A stretch of DNA of 64,000 bases from Brevibacterium oceani (GCF_013623835.1 NZ_JABKDE010000001.1:558001-622000); one strand, 5' to 3'. Shown: positions 37,235 to 46,501, counted from the first letter of the stretch. The notes: generated by a model not told the origin, from the sequence alone. A program made the numbers and translations.

Positions 37235-37959
37235 CCCGTGAGATCCGCTTCACCGACGTCGGCGTCGGAGTCCTCGACGAGGGGCCCGACGGCGAGGTCG
37301 TCCGGCCGATCCTCCAGGACGTCGGCTTCACCCTGACCGAGGACATCGTCGCCGTCATCGGCGCCAACGGCTCTGGCAAGTCGACCCTGCTGCAGCTGGT
37401 CAACGGCCTGGTCACGGCGAACGCGGGGCAGGTCCTCATCGATGGCCTCGACCCGTATCGGGAACCTGCGAAGGTCCGCTCCCGCGTCGGTTTCGTCTTC
37501 ACCGATCCGGCCGCACAGCTGGTCATGCCGACCCCGATCGAGGACATCGAACTGTCCCTGCGCAAGTCAGTGCCGAAGGGCAGAAGGCGGGCGGCTGCTC
37601 TGGCCGTGCTCGACGAGCTCGGCATCGCTGACCTCGCCGAACGCAGCGTCTACGAACTCTCCGGCGGGCAGCGGCAGCTCGTCGCCCTGGCCGCCGTGCT
37701 CGCCGTCGACCCGCAGATCCTCGTCCTCGACGAACCGACGACGCTGCTCGATCTGCGGAACCGAGAGCGGCTGCGGGTGCACCTGCGCGAGCTCGTCGCC
37801 CGGCGGGGGATGCGGATTGTGCTGACCACCCATGACCTCGACTTCGCGCAGATCGCCCAGCGCGCCCTCGTCGTCGAGGACGGCCGCATCGTCGCCGATG
37901 CCACCCCCGCCGAGGCGGTCGAGACCTACCGCGAGATGATCATGAGCGATACGCCATGA
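37231..37959 (+). CDS. bioM: Biotin ECF transporter ATPase
   Basis: Energy-coupling ATPase for BioY. Walker A 'IGANGSGKST', 'RSRVGFVFTDPAAQLVMPT' (ECF-type Q-loop), signature 'LSGGQRQLVALA', Walker B 'ILVLDEPTTLLD', 'LTTHDLDF'. 242 residues, GTG start. Overlaps both neighbours by four bases. Confidence 0.95.
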   Translation: MTREIRFTDVGVGVLDEGPDGEVVRPILQDVGFTLTEDIVAVIGANGSGKSTLLQLVNGLVTANAGQVLIDGLDPYREPAKVRSRVGFVFTDPAAQLVMPTPIEDIELSLRKSVPKGRRRAAALAVLDELGIADLAERSVYELSGGQRQLVALAAVLAVDPQILVLDEPTTLLDLRNRERLRVHLRELVARRGMRIVLTTHDLDFAQIAQRALVVEDGRIVADATPAEAVETYREMIMSDTP

Positions 37960-38672
37960 GCGGGGATTCCCACCGTTCCGGCGAAAGCGCGGGCGTCGGC
38001 AGAGCTGACGGCAGCGTCGGAGGCCCCACCTCGGCGACGTGGCGGAGGAACGCGGGCATCAGACCGCGCCCGCAGCTCTTCGGCAAGGTTGCTCCCGCCC
38101 GCGGATGGCTGCACTCGGTCCCGACCGGGGTGAAGCTCGCGCTCATCGCGGCGATCGGCATCGTCGCGCTCATCTTCCGCGATCCCGTGATCAATTGGTC
38201 GATGTTCGTCGTCCTCGTCATCATCGGGTTCACAGCAAAGCTGCGCGTCACGTACTTCCTGCGCACGTGGCTCTATGTCGCCGTCTTGGTGGCCATCGTC
38301 ATGACCCTGCAGTTCTTCTTCGGGTCCCTGCAGTCGGGTCTGGCCGTCGGCGGGACCGTATTCGCCTGTGTGCAGGCGGCGCTGCTGCTGACGTTGACGA
38401 CGAGGGTCGCGCAGCTGCTCGATACCTTCACCGTGATCGTGTCTCCGTTGCGCTTCTTCGGTGCCAACACCGAGGCGATCGCTCTGACGGCGAGCCTCAT
38501 GGTGCGGGCGATCTCTCACATCTCGGGGCTGTTGGGGGAGGCCGAGCGGGCTGCTCGCGCCCGGGGTCTCGATTCGAGCATCAAGGCCAGGGTGGTGCCG
38601 GCGATCCTGCGTTCGGTGAAGTACGCGCAGGATACGGGGCGTGCGCTCGATGCCCGCGGCATCGTGGACTGA
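37956..38672 (+). CDS. bioN: Biotin ECF transporter T component
   Basis: Transmembrane coupling subunit. 238 residues; about 45 polar N-terminal residues precede the hydrophobic core ('LALIAAIGIVALIFRDPVIN', 'VAVLVAIVMTLQFFFGSL'). The EcfT coupling motifs 'AERAARARGLDS' and 'YAQDTGRALDARGI' are present. Last gene of bioY-M-N, ATGA-overlapped with bioM. Confidence 0.93.
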   Translation: MSGDSHRSGESAGVGRADGSVGGPTSATWRRNAGIRPRPQLFGKVAPARGWLHSVPTGVKLALIAAIGIVALIFRDPVINWSMFVVLVIIGFTAKLRVTYFLRTWLYVAVLVAIVMTLQFFFGSLQSGLAVGGTVFACVQAALLLTLTTRVAQLLDTFTVIVSPLRFFGANTEAIALTASLMVRAISHISGLLGEAERAARARGLDSSIKARVVPAILRSVKYAQDTGRALDARGIVD

Positions 38673-38824
38673 ACGCATTCACGCAGTCCGTCGCTTACGT
38701 TCCCGCCTTATTACTGACTGATGAGCAGCAGTTCCGTTCCGTGTCATGGGTGACCCGTAGAGTGCTGGCACGTCATCGGATCAAAGCAATGTTGCTGGAT
38801 GACAGCCCGGACGAAAGCGGAGAG

Positions 38825-39645
38825 ATGTCGAGCCCAAGCCTGCGGTCGCCCGTATTGGAGAGGTTCTACCTCGCCGCTGCCCCGAATCCGATCGCGTTCA
38901 TCGATGAGTCGATGCGGCAGCCGACCAGTGTGGGGAGGGTCCGGCTGGTGAGGAGGTTGCATTCTATCAGATGGCCGCTGTCATCTTCTCTTACGCTCGC
39001 TTGGATGCTGTTCGCGAGCGACTGGTGGATGTCGCCGGAGGGTCCTATTGGCATACGAGTCAGAAATTCCGCGGATCCGATTTCGACCGCGGAGACATCA
39101 TCGAGATGATCGAGACGGTCACCGAGGAATCGGTGTGGAACGTGATTGCCGTGAAGCTGCCGTTGGCAGGCAACTCTCGCCGCGATCTCGCTCGGGCGAG
39201 AGCCCTGTGTCTGGACCGGCTCGTCAGAAACCTCACTAGCGGCACCGGAGACGAGGCTGTTCGAGGGATCGTCGCTGACAATAATAAGGATCAGAAGCTC
39301 AACGGGCTGGACGAACAGGTACTCGACAAGCTGCGTAGTTCAGGCGCTATTCACTCCGACGTGGCCTTCTCTCACAGCCGAATGGGAGACGAGCCGCTGT
39401 TGTGGTCGGCCGACACAGTGTCGTGGGCGGTGCAGCGCAATATTCTCCGAGACGATATGAGGTTCATCGAGCCGACTCTGCGGGAGGGCAAACTGACGAT
39501 GATCGATGCCGTCGACGGAAAGCTCTTGAATATGAAGCACCCCCTGGGTGCTTGCGCAAAAACCAGGGGGCCGTCTACCCAAGGGCCGGGATTATCCGGT
39601 AACCCGGGGCCTGACGTTGCTTCACTTTCATGGTATCAGCGCTGA
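38825..39645 (+). pseudogene. DUF3800-like gene broken by a frameshift
   Basis: An N-terminal piece ('MSSPSLRSPVLERFYLAAAP' then 'NPIAFIDESMRQP') carries the 'FIDES' start typical of DUF3800 proteins. The body is in another frame from about 38915: 'GEEVAFYQMAAVIFS', 'YWHTSQKFRGSDF', 'GIVADNNKDQKLNGLDEQ', 'PLLWSADTVSWAVQ'. A single frameshift near 38905-38945 would join them. DUF3800 proteins are RNase H-like, often linked to mobile DNA. As written only the frame from ATG 38971 (224 residues) is open. Base composition is lower in GC than the flanks. The DUF3800 call is by motif memory. Confidence 0.55.
39535..39570 (+). promoter_or_regulatory. Two mutually exclusive hairpins at the end of the DUF3800-like frame
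   Basis: AAGCACCC (39535-39542) pairs with GGGTGCTT (39546-39553). The overlapping CCCCCTGG (39540-39547) can instead pair with CCAGGGGG (39563-39570). The two stems cannot form together. Confidence 0.4.
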
Positions 39646-39823
39646 TTTCGGCCGACGATGAACTGCATTTCCCCGTGGTCTTGATCTGCGGCACTTCGGC
39701 ACGCGGACTGCGATGCTCAGTCGGTCTCAGGGGGTCTTGATCCCTGACTCAGCTGACTATTCGGTGTAGGGAGTAGCCTCATCGGAAGAGGGTGCGAATC
39801 CCTCGCGAACCGAAGGAGACATG

Positions 39824-40390
39824 ATGACTGACGTCGATCGAACCGTCCTGCTGGCCATGGATTTCCAGAACGGCATCGCCGGTGACGAGGCCTTCACTTC
39901 CACCGGAGTCCTCGAACGCGCACGCGACGCTGTGGCCGCCGCACGCGCGCACGACATCCCGGTCGTGTGGGTGCGGGTGGCGCTGCGCGAGGGCCAGCCG
40001 GAGCTGGCGGCGACCGCATCCTTCGCGCAGATCGCCGCGCACGGGGACCTCGATGAGGCCCATGCATCGACGAGCATTCATGAGACCCTCGACCGGCATC
40101 AAGGCGAGCCGATCGTGACGAAGCGGCGCATCAGCGCGTTCACCGGCAGCGACCTCGAGGTGCTGCTGCGCGGGTACGGAGCCTCGTCGCTCGTGTTGAC
40201 GGGTGTTGCCACGAGCGGGGTCGTTCTCTCGACGGTGCGCCAAGCCGCGGATCTCGACTTCGAACTCACCGTGCTTGCCGACGCCTGCGCCGACCGGGAC
40301 CCCGAGGTTCATCAGCTTCTCACCGAGAAAGTGTTCCCGAAGCAGGCGACTGTGACAACTGTCCAGGACTGGTCCGCCGGCCTCGCCTGA
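39824..40390 (+). CDS. Isochorismatase-like hydrolase lacking the catalytic cysteine
   Basis: 188-residue cysteine-hydrolase fold: 'LLAMDFQNGIAG' with the catalytic aspartate, 'IVTKRRISAFTGSDLEVLLR' with the lysine, and 'LVLTGVATSGVVLSTVRQA'. In that last motif active members have cysteine (GVATxxCVxST); here the position is valine. Either a non-catalytic or altered-chemistry member. AAGGAG at 39813-39818 favours ATG 39824 over ATG 39821. No substrate can be proposed. Confidence 0.85.
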   Translation: MTDVDRTVLLAMDFQNGIAGDEAFTSTGVLERARDAVAAARAHDIPVVWVRVALREGQPELAATASFAQIAAHGDLDEAHASTSIHETLDRHQGEPIVTKRRISAFTGSDLEVLLRGYGASSLVLTGVATSGVVLSTVRQAADLDFELTVLADACADRDPEVHQLLTEKVFPKQATVTTVQDWSAGLA

Positions 40391-40480
40391 CGCACGTTCT
40401 CGCCCGAGTCGCGGCATCGCCTGACGGACCTGTTTGCGTGCACGGCCGACGTCCCCTGACCAACACGCCCACACGCGTAC

Positions 40481-40560
40481 TGTGCCGACCGCTCATGTTA
40501 GCGACGTTGTGCCAAGTTATGCGGCGAGCGGTTGTCACTGACGTGAGCGGTCGGCGGAAG
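40481..40560. repeat. Dispersed palindromic element, copy 2
   Basis: GCCGACCGCTCA (40484-40495) pairs with TGAGCGGTCGGC (40544-40555). The full 80 bp aligns with the reverse complement of 12517-12594, sharing three GCGGTCGGC-type blocks and the interior (AGCGACG, TATGCGG). It lies between two convergent genes. Confidence 0.8.
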
Positions 40561-40591
40561 GGAAAGAGGTGGCGGGGGGAGCAGGGCAACC

Positions 40592-41773
40592 TCAGAAGGG
40601 CAGGGTGTCCTCGAGGCGGGAGTTGACCATCGAGGCGAACCCGCGTCCGAGCACCTGCGGCGCCGGGTTCTCGATTGCCCTCGAGTAGTGGCCCACCAGC
40701 TGTGAGCACACGCTCTTCCAGCTCCGTGACTGCACCTGTTCACGACCGGCGACGCCGAAGGCTCGGCGCTTCGCCTCGTCGCCGAGTAAGTCGACGGCAT
40801 GTCCGCGCATGGCACCGAGGTCCTTCGGGGCATAGAGCCAGCCGGTGCGGGAAGAGTCGACGAGGTCGAGCGGACCCCCGCGAGCCGGGGCGATGACTGG
40901 GACCTCGGAGGCCATGGCCTCCTGGATCGTCTGGCAGAAGGTCTCGAGTTCGCCGGGGGCGACCATGACATCGAAGCTGGCGACCGCCTGCGCCAAGGCG
41001 TCCCCGCCGAGGAACCCGGTGAAGTGAGCATTCGGCATCGACCGTTCCAGCCGTGTCCGCCACGGCCCGTCGCCGACGATGACGACCTTGGCACCGGGCA
41101 GGTCAGTGAGTACTGCGAGGTCGTCGACCTGCTTCTCCGCCCCCAACCTGCCGACGAAGCCGATGATCTTCTCACCGTTCGGCGCCACGGATCGGCGCCA
41201 CGCCTCGGACCGATGGCTGGGGTCGAATCGGGACGAATCGACCCCACGGGCCCACAGGGCCACCTCGGCGACACCGAGTCCCTCCAACTGATCGATCGTG
41301 TAACTCGACGGTGCGAGCGTGAGCGAGGAATGCTGGTGGATGTTGCGGACGTGGTTCCACAGCATGGCCTCGATGCCGTGCATGCCGTACCGGGCGGCAT
41401 AGGCGGGCACCTCGGTCTGGTAGATCGCGACGGTCGGGAGGTTGAGCGTCTGCGCGGCGAGCACCCCGCGCCAGCCGAGCACGAACGGGCTGGCGAGGTG
41501 GACGACGTCGGGAGCAAACCGCTGAAGGAGCCGACGGATTCGGGTCACGCCTCCGGGTGCGACGCGGATGCGACGATACTTCGGCAAGGCGATCGAGGGA
41601 ACCCGGACGATGCGGGCTCCGGCGACCTCCTTCGGACCGTCCCTGCGGGTGCCCGGGGCGATGACGAGAACTTCGTCGCCGCGGTCGGCCAGATGGTCGA
41701 GGACCCGCAGGAGTGAGTGGGTGACCCCATTCATGTTGGGGAGGAAGGATTCTGCAATGATCGCTACTCTCAC
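40592..41773 (-). CDS. GT4-family glycosyltransferase (MgtA-like mannosyltransferase)
   Basis: GT-B glycosyltransferase, probably GDP-mannose dependent and acting on a cell-envelope glycolipid. 'VAIIAESFLPNMNGVTHSLL' at the start, 'APDVVHLASPF', 'IIGFVGRLGAEKQVDDL', 'VVIVGDGPWRTRLE', and the E-x7-E motif in 'GELETFCQTIQEAMASE'. GTG 41773 (393 residues) is chosen because homologues begin at this motif; a 21-codon upstream extension is open but unlikely. Substrate assignment is by resemblance only. Confidence 0.88.
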   Translation of the reverse strand: MRVAIIAESFLPNMNGVTHSLLRVLDHLADRGDEVLVIAPGTRRDGPKEVAGARIVRVPSIALPKYRRIRVAPGGVTRIRRLLQRFAPDVVHLASPFVLGWRGVLAAQTLNLPTVAIYQTEVPAYAARYGMHGIEAMLWNHVRNIHQHSSLTLAPSSYTIDQLEGLGVAEVALWARGVDSSRFDPSHRSEAWRRSVAPNGEKIIGFVGRLGAEKQVDDLAVLTDLPGAKVVIVGDGPWRTRLERSMPNAHFTGFLGGDALAQAVASFDVMVAPGELETFCQTIQEAMASEVPVIAPARGGPLDLVDSSRTGWLYAPKDLGAMRGHAVDLLGDEAKRRAFGVAGREQVQSRSWKSVCSQLVGHYSRAIENPAPQVLGRGFASMVNSRLEDTLPF

Positions 41774-42010
41774 GTTTCCCAGCCAAGACCTCTTCGGTGA
41801 CCAATGCGTGACCCGAAGGCGACGCGGCGGCGACATCTGGCCGAAATCGCCCGCGGCGAGTACGACAGCCAGTGCGCCAGAGCGAACGACCCGCAGTCAT
41901 TGTGTCCGCATGGTGGCCTTGTCGCGACGAATCTCAACCCTGCGTAAACTGAGGTGTCGGAAAAGCCCGGGGCGCGAACGCGCAATCCGGGATGAGCACA
42001 GGCGAGGGGA

Positions 42011-42622
42011 GTGGCCGTGGGCTGGTACATCGTCGGCGGGTGCGTCCTCGCCGCCGTGGTCGTCCTGTTCGTCATCCTCACGGTGCTGCGCTTCAACCAG
42101 CTGTCGATGGCGCGGTCGCTGTGTGACGAAGCCAAGCGCCAGCTCATCGGCGAGATCCGCGCCCGCCACGCCCTCGTGCCCGCCTACATCGGCACCCTCC
42201 AGCAGATCGCGGGACAGGATCTCTCCCGGCTCGAACTCGCGCTCGCCTCCGCCGAACGCGCACCCTTCGATCATCGCGGTGCCGCCGCCGAGAACGCTCT
42301 GACCGCCGCCGTCAACGATGCCGCGCTCATCCCGTCGGCGCGGGCGGAGCGGTCCCTGTCCTCGGACTTCGCCCGTTCACAGACAGCCGCGGTCAACGAG
42401 GAGATCGACACGACGATCGGCCTCCTGCACGGTCAGCTGCAGGTGCTCACCGAGCGGATCCTCGCCGGCGCCCGCTTCTACAACACGAACGTCGAACGCT
42501 ATCACCGCCAGCGGATGCGTCCGATCTCTCGCCTGTTCCAGGGCGTCTTCCAAGCCCGCGAACCGTTCACCGAGGTGGCCGACGGCGAGGGTAGCCCCGC
42601 CTCGGCGAAGGTCGTATCGTGA
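42011..42622 (+). CDS. LemA-family membrane-anchored protein
   Basis: 203 residues from a GTG start: one N-terminal membrane segment ('YIVGGCVLAAVVVLFVILTV') followed by a helical domain with the LemA-type 'ILAGARFYNTNVERYHRQR'. Function of the family is unsettled. The stop overlaps truA (GTGA), so the two are translationally linked. Confidence 0.75.
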   Translation: MAVGWYIVGGCVLAAVVVLFVILTVLRFNQLSMARSLCDEAKRQLIGEIRARHALVPAYIGTLQQIAGQDLSRLELALASAERAPFDHRGAAAENALTAAVNDAALIPSARAERSLSSDFARSQTAAVNEEIDTTIGLLHGQLQVLTERILAGARFYNTNVERYHRQRMRPISRLFQGVFQAREPFTEVADGEGSPASAKVVS

Positions 42623-43473
42623 CTCGGTTCCGCATCGATCTGGGCTACCGCGGCACGGATTTCCACGGCTGGGCGAAGCAGCCGGGCCTGCGCACCGTGC
42701 AGGACGCCGTCGAATCCGGGCTCGCACGCATCACCGGCACCGAGGTGGCCACCGTCGTCGCCGGCCGCACCGACGCCGGCGTCCACGCCCGCCGCCAGGT
42801 CGTCCACATCGACCTGGGCGAAAACGCTGTCGCCAAGCTCGTCGGCCGGTCGAATCGGTTCGCCGAGGTGGCCCTGCTCTCGCGTCTGCGCGGAGTCCTC
42901 GCCGCCGGCGACTGCCCCGACATCGTCGTCCATGCCGTGGCCGAGGTGACCGAGACCTTCGACGCCCGGTTCTCCGCGCTGTGGCGGTCCTACCGGTACC
43001 GACTCGCCGATCACCGGTCGTTCATCGACCCTCTGCTCACAGCCGTGACTCCCCGGCACAAGGGCGAACTCGACGCCGAGGCCATGGCCGAAGCCGCGGC
43101 CGAGGTCCAGGGTCTGCACGACTTCCTGCCCTTCTGCAAGCCGCGTGAGGGGGCCACGACGATCCGCACCCTCTATGAGCTGAGCGTCGAACGCGATCAG
43201 GACGCGGTCATCATCATCGACCTGCGCGCCGACGCGTTCTGCCATCACATGGTCCGCGCCCTGGTCGGAGGCCTGATCAAGGTCGGATCCGGCAGCTGGC
43301 CGGTCACCCGACCGGCCGAACTCATCGCCGAGGCGGACGCCGGGATCACTCCGGACGTGCCCATGTTCGTCACGTCTGCCGAAGGACTCGTCCTCACCGA
43401 AGTCGGGTACCCCGCACCCGAGGACTACGCCGCCCGCGCGGCCCAGACGATGGCCCGTCGCGACCAGGAGTGA
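42619..43473 (+). CDS. truA: tRNA pseudouridine(38-40) synthase
   Basis: Converts uridines 38-40 of the tRNA anticodon arm to pseudouridine. 'LGYRGTDFHGWAKQPGLRTV' at the start, catalytic aspartate in 'VVAGRTDAGVHARRQV', 'ALWRSYRYRL', 'FCHHMVRALVGGLIKVG'. 284 residues; GTG start overlapping the LemA-like gene. Usual length. Confidence 0.96.
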   Translation: MTRFRIDLGYRGTDFHGWAKQPGLRTVQDAVESGLARITGTEVATVVAGRTDAGVHARRQVVHIDLGENAVAKLVGRSNRFAEVALLSRLRGVLAAGDCPDIVVHAVAEVTETFDARFSALWRSYRYRLADHRSFIDPLLTAVTPRHKGELDAEAMAEAAAEVQGLHDFLPFCKPREGATTIRTLYELSVERDQDAVIIIDLRADAFCHHMVRALVGGLIKVGSGSWPVTRPAELIAEADAGITPDVPMFVTSAEGLVLTEVGYPAPEDYAARAAQTMARRDQE

Positions 43474-43669
43474 GCGGAGAGTGATTGTCCGACTCGGATG
43501 ATTGATGTCAGCAATATGGGAGGATCCCTCTTCCCAGTTGTGAGAATCCTGTGTAGATTCACATTGAGGTAACTCACAGTTCGCATTGGCACTGCAGGAT
43601 GGAATCCGGCTTCACTCCCACAAGCACGGTTGATGTGCGCCTGACTCGATGATCGAAGGAACCGAATAC

Positions 43670-46261
43670 ATGTCGAAACTTGTGACCAAAGTGCTGGCGA
43701 CGGGTGCCGCAGTGTCGATGCTGACACTGCCGGGACTCGCGCCGGTCGTCGCAGCGCCCAGCTTGGGCAACGGAAACTCTGCTGAAGACAGTGCTGTGCC
43801 GAGCACACCCGCTGAAACCGGTACCGAGAAGACCGCTGATTCCGCGAACGGAACTGACACGGCAAAGCGTACGAACTCCGGCGGGGGCGCCGTTCATCAC
43901 GCTGACGGAGCGGAGGATTCCGAATCCGACGCCCATGCGGCAGAGGCAGGCACTCAGGTCCAGCTCCTCAACCTCACTGATTTTCACGGACGCATCTCCG
44001 AGACCGGCACCCAGGTCGCCTCCGTCATCGAAGAGCAGCGCGCAGGATTCGACGGTGCCGGGACCGCGGTTCTCTCGACCGGTGACAACATCGGCGCCTC
44101 GACCTATACCTCGTCGTCGCAGAACGATACGCCCACTCTCGACGTCCTCAACGCGATCGGCGTGCAGGCCTCGGCCGTGGGCAATCACGAATTCGACAGG
44201 GGCATCGACGACCTCACCGGGCGCGTCACTGACGAAGCCGACTTCCCGTACTCGGCGGCCAATGTCTATGACAAGGGAACAGAGAACGTCGTCGACGGCC
44301 TCGACGAGTACTCCGTCGTCGACGTCGGCGGGGTGAAGATCGCCGTCATCGGCGTCGTCACGAAAGACACCGCATCCTTGGTCTCTCCCGACGGGATCGC
44401 CGGTCTCGACTTCGGCGATCCGACCGATGCGGTCAACCGCGTCGTCGATGACATCGACGAGCTGCCTGAAGACGAACAGCCGGATATGACCGTCGTCGAG
44501 GCCCACCTCGGCGCGGCCACAACCGAGAGTCTCGAAGAGGCGGAGGCGTCGAACGCCGAGTTCAAGAAGCTCGTCACCGAAACCGACGCGTCGGTCGACG
44601 TCCTCTTCACCGGGCATACACACCTGCCGTACAAGTTCGAAGCTCCGGTGCCCGGAGACCCTGATCGCACCCGGCCCGTACTCGAAGCGGCGAACTACGG
44701 TGAGATCGTCGGCCAGGTTCAGCTCACGGCTGACGGCGACGGCAATTGGGATGCGGATGCGGTCGAGCTGCTCGACACCGCGGACAAGAGCTACGACTCG
44801 CCGGTCGTCGACGAGGTCGCGGGCATCGTCAGCGACGCGGAGGAGAAAGCGAAGGAACTCGGCTCGGAGGTCACCGGCACGATCAGTGAGGACATCACCC
44901 GGGCGAAGAAGGGTGACGACGAGGACCGCGGTGCCGAGTCCACGCTGGGCAACCTCGTCGCGGATGCACTGAAGGAAGGCGTCGAGGAGACACAGCTGGA
45001 GGAGGCCGACTTCGGGATCACGAACCCCGGCGGTCTGCGCACCGACCTGCTCTGCGACGATATCTACAACGACGAGGACGAATGCGAGGTCACTGTCGCC
45101 GAGCTCAACAGCGTGCTGCCTTTCGCGAACGACCACGGCGTGGTGACGATGAAGGGTGAAGACGTCATCGGTCTGTTCGAGGAACAGTGGCAGCCGGACG
45201 AGTCGTCGCGTCCGTTCCTGCACCTGGGCATTTCAGATGACCTCGACGTCGTCTATGATTCGAATGCCGACAAGGGCGAACACGTGAAGTCGGTCAAAGT
45301 CGACGGCAAGGAGATCGACCCGAAGGACGACTACCGGGTCGCGACGCTGAGCTTCCTCGCAGCCGGCGGCGACAACTTCACTTCGTTCGCCAAGGGCGAC
45401 TTCGAACAGTCCGGTCTGACTGACTTCGAGACCTGGGAGAACTACTTCAACAAGCACCAGGACGAGGGCAAGGACGTCACCCCCGACAAGAACGAACGCC
45501 AGGCCGAAGCGGCCAAGGACGTCATCAGCAGCGGTGACCTCGAGGCCGAACTGACCGGACCGAAGGCCATCAAGCCCGGTGAGAGCGCCGACTTCGTCCT
45601 CACGACCGACGCGAAGTCGAAGGTGGCAGGTCCGGTCGACGTGACCGTCGATCTGCCGGAGGGATACACCGCCGAGGCGGCCGGGAAGTCCTCGACCCAG
45701 TCGACGTCCGCTGACGCCCCCGAGGTCAGCGCCGAGGACGAAGCCGCGAAGACGATGACGCTCGATTCGATTCCGGCAGGGGAGTCCGAGACTCCCGTGA
45801 CCGTGACCGCGCCGAAGGATGCCTCCGGTGACGTGACCGTCAAGGTCAGCCTGCAGGCGAACGCCGACGGCCCATGGTGGGACGACAACCCGCTCCCGCT
45901 GGCTCATGAGTTCAAAGCCACCGCCACGGTCGGCGACGACGCGAATGCCTCGGCCGGAGACGATGGTTCGGCCGACGGCGGTGCCGACGGCGGCAACGCC
46001 GACGGTGGTGACAGTGCGGCAGGTGGTGCGGACGGTTCGTCCGCGGCCGGCGGGGCGAGCGCCGACGCTGATGGTGCGAACGCCTCCGCCGACGGCGGTT
46101 CCGCTGACGGTTCGGGCTCGGATGCGAACGGTTCGAAGGACGGCGGCGACCTGCCTCGCACCGGTTTCGAGACCTTCAATATCGTCGCTGCGGCTCTGGC
46201 GCTCATCGTCGCCGGCGGCACTGCGGTCACACTCGTCCGGCGCCGGAGGATCAACAGCTGA
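43670..46261 (+). CDS. Cell-wall-anchored 5'-nucleotidase/UshA-type phosphoesterase (LPXTG)
   Basis: Releases phosphate from extracellular nucleotides. A signal peptide ('GAAVSMLTLPGLAPVVAAPS') precedes an acidic linker. The metallophosphatase domain follows ('LTDFHGRISE', 'STGDNIGAST', 'VGNHEFDRG', 'FTGHTHLPY'), then the 5'-nucleotidase C-terminal domain ('ITNPGGLRTDL', 'FLAAGGDNFTSF'). Next come a beta-rich repeat domain and a Gly/Ala/Asp/Ser-rich stalk. The sorting signal is 'LPRTGF', then 'AAALALIVAGGTAVTLV' and 'RRRR'. GAAGGA at 43655-43660 supports ATG 43670 (863 residues). Probably attached to the wall by a sortase not in this window. Confidence 0.93.
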   Translation: MSKLVTKVLATGAAVSMLTLPGLAPVVAAPSLGNGNSAEDSAVPSTPAETGTEKTADSANGTDTAKRTNSGGGAVHHADGAEDSESDAHAAEAGTQVQLLNLTDFHGRISETGTQVASVIEEQRAGFDGAGTAVLSTGDNIGASTYTSSSQNDTPTLDVLNAIGVQASAVGNHEFDRGIDDLTGRVTDEADFPYSAANVYDKGTENVVDGLDEYSVVDVGGVKIAVIGVVTKDTASLVSPDGIAGLDFGDPTDAVNRVVDDIDELPEDEQPDMTVVEAHLGAATTESLEEAEASNAEFKKLVTETDASVDVLFTGHTHLPYKFEAPVPGDPDRTRPVLEAANYGEIVGQVQLTADGDGNWDADAVELLDTADKSYDSPVVDEVAGIVSDAEEKAKELGSEVTGTISEDITRAKKGDDEDRGAESTLGNLVADALKEGVEETQLEEADFGITNPGGLRTDLLCDDIYNDEDECEVTVAELNSVLPFANDHGVVTMKGEDVIGLFEEQWQPDESSRPFLHLGISDDLDVVYDSNADKGEHVKSVKVDGKEIDPKDDYRVATLSFLAAGGDNFTSFAKGDFEQSGLTDFETWENYFNKHQDEGKDVTPDKNERQAEAAKDVISSGDLEAELTGPKAIKPGESADFVLTTDAKSKVAGPVDVTVDLPEGYTAEAAGKSSTQSTSADAPEVSAEDEAAKTMTLDSIPAGESETPVTVTAPKDASGDVTVKVSLQANADGPWWDDNPLPLAHEFKATATVGDDANASAGDDGSADGGADGGNADGGDSAAGGADGSSAAGGASADADGANASADGGSADGSGSDANGSKDGGDLPRTGFETFNIVAAALALIVAGGTAVTLVRRRRINS

Positions 46262-46267
46262 CACGAC

Positions 46268-46327
46268 GCCGATACTGTTATCGGCACAGACTGCGGGGCC
46301 GGAGAGTTCACCTCTTCGGCCTCGCAG
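46268..46327 (+). terminator. Tandem hairpins after the 5'-nucleotidase gene
   Basis: GCCGATA-CTGT-TATCGGC (46268-46285) is followed by a longer imperfect stem (46291-46327, CTGCGGGGCCGGAGAG with CTCTTCGGCCTCGCAG). Confidence 0.65.
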
Positions 46328-46391
46328 TTCTGTACGCGCAGGCCCCTGCCCGCAGTTCTGTACGCGCGGGCCCCTGCCCGCAGTCCTCTAC
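46323..46391. repeat. 28-bp tandem repeat
   Basis: Units at 46323-46350 and 46351-46378 (CGCAGTTCTGTACGCGC core) differ at one base; a decayed third unit starts at 46379. Confidence 0.75.
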
Positions 46392-46501
46392 CCGGTGCCT
46401 GCCGAATCACCAGCACACGGCCGGGCATCCACCACCGGTAGCGGCACACCCTCCTCGGAGCGACTTGTCGCACAGGTGTTTCGGTAGGTTCTGTCGCTGC
46501 C

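Noticed and set aside
38039..39109. 356-codon frame overlapping bioN and the DUF3800-like region
   Set aside because: Its first two thirds are an out-of-frame shadow of bioN; only the short piece with 'FIDES' appears meaningful.
39749..39815. tRNA-like stretch (GGGTGCGAATCCC) before the isochorismatase-like gene
   Set aside because: Lacks the TTC of a T-loop and no acceptor, D or anticodon stems can be folded around it; more likely a chance short hairpin.
43540..43600. Possible phosphate-regulon (PHO) box before the 5'-nucleotidase gene
   Set aside because: TTCACATT and CTCACAGT direct-repeat-like sequences are present, but the match to known PHO boxes is too weak to annotate.
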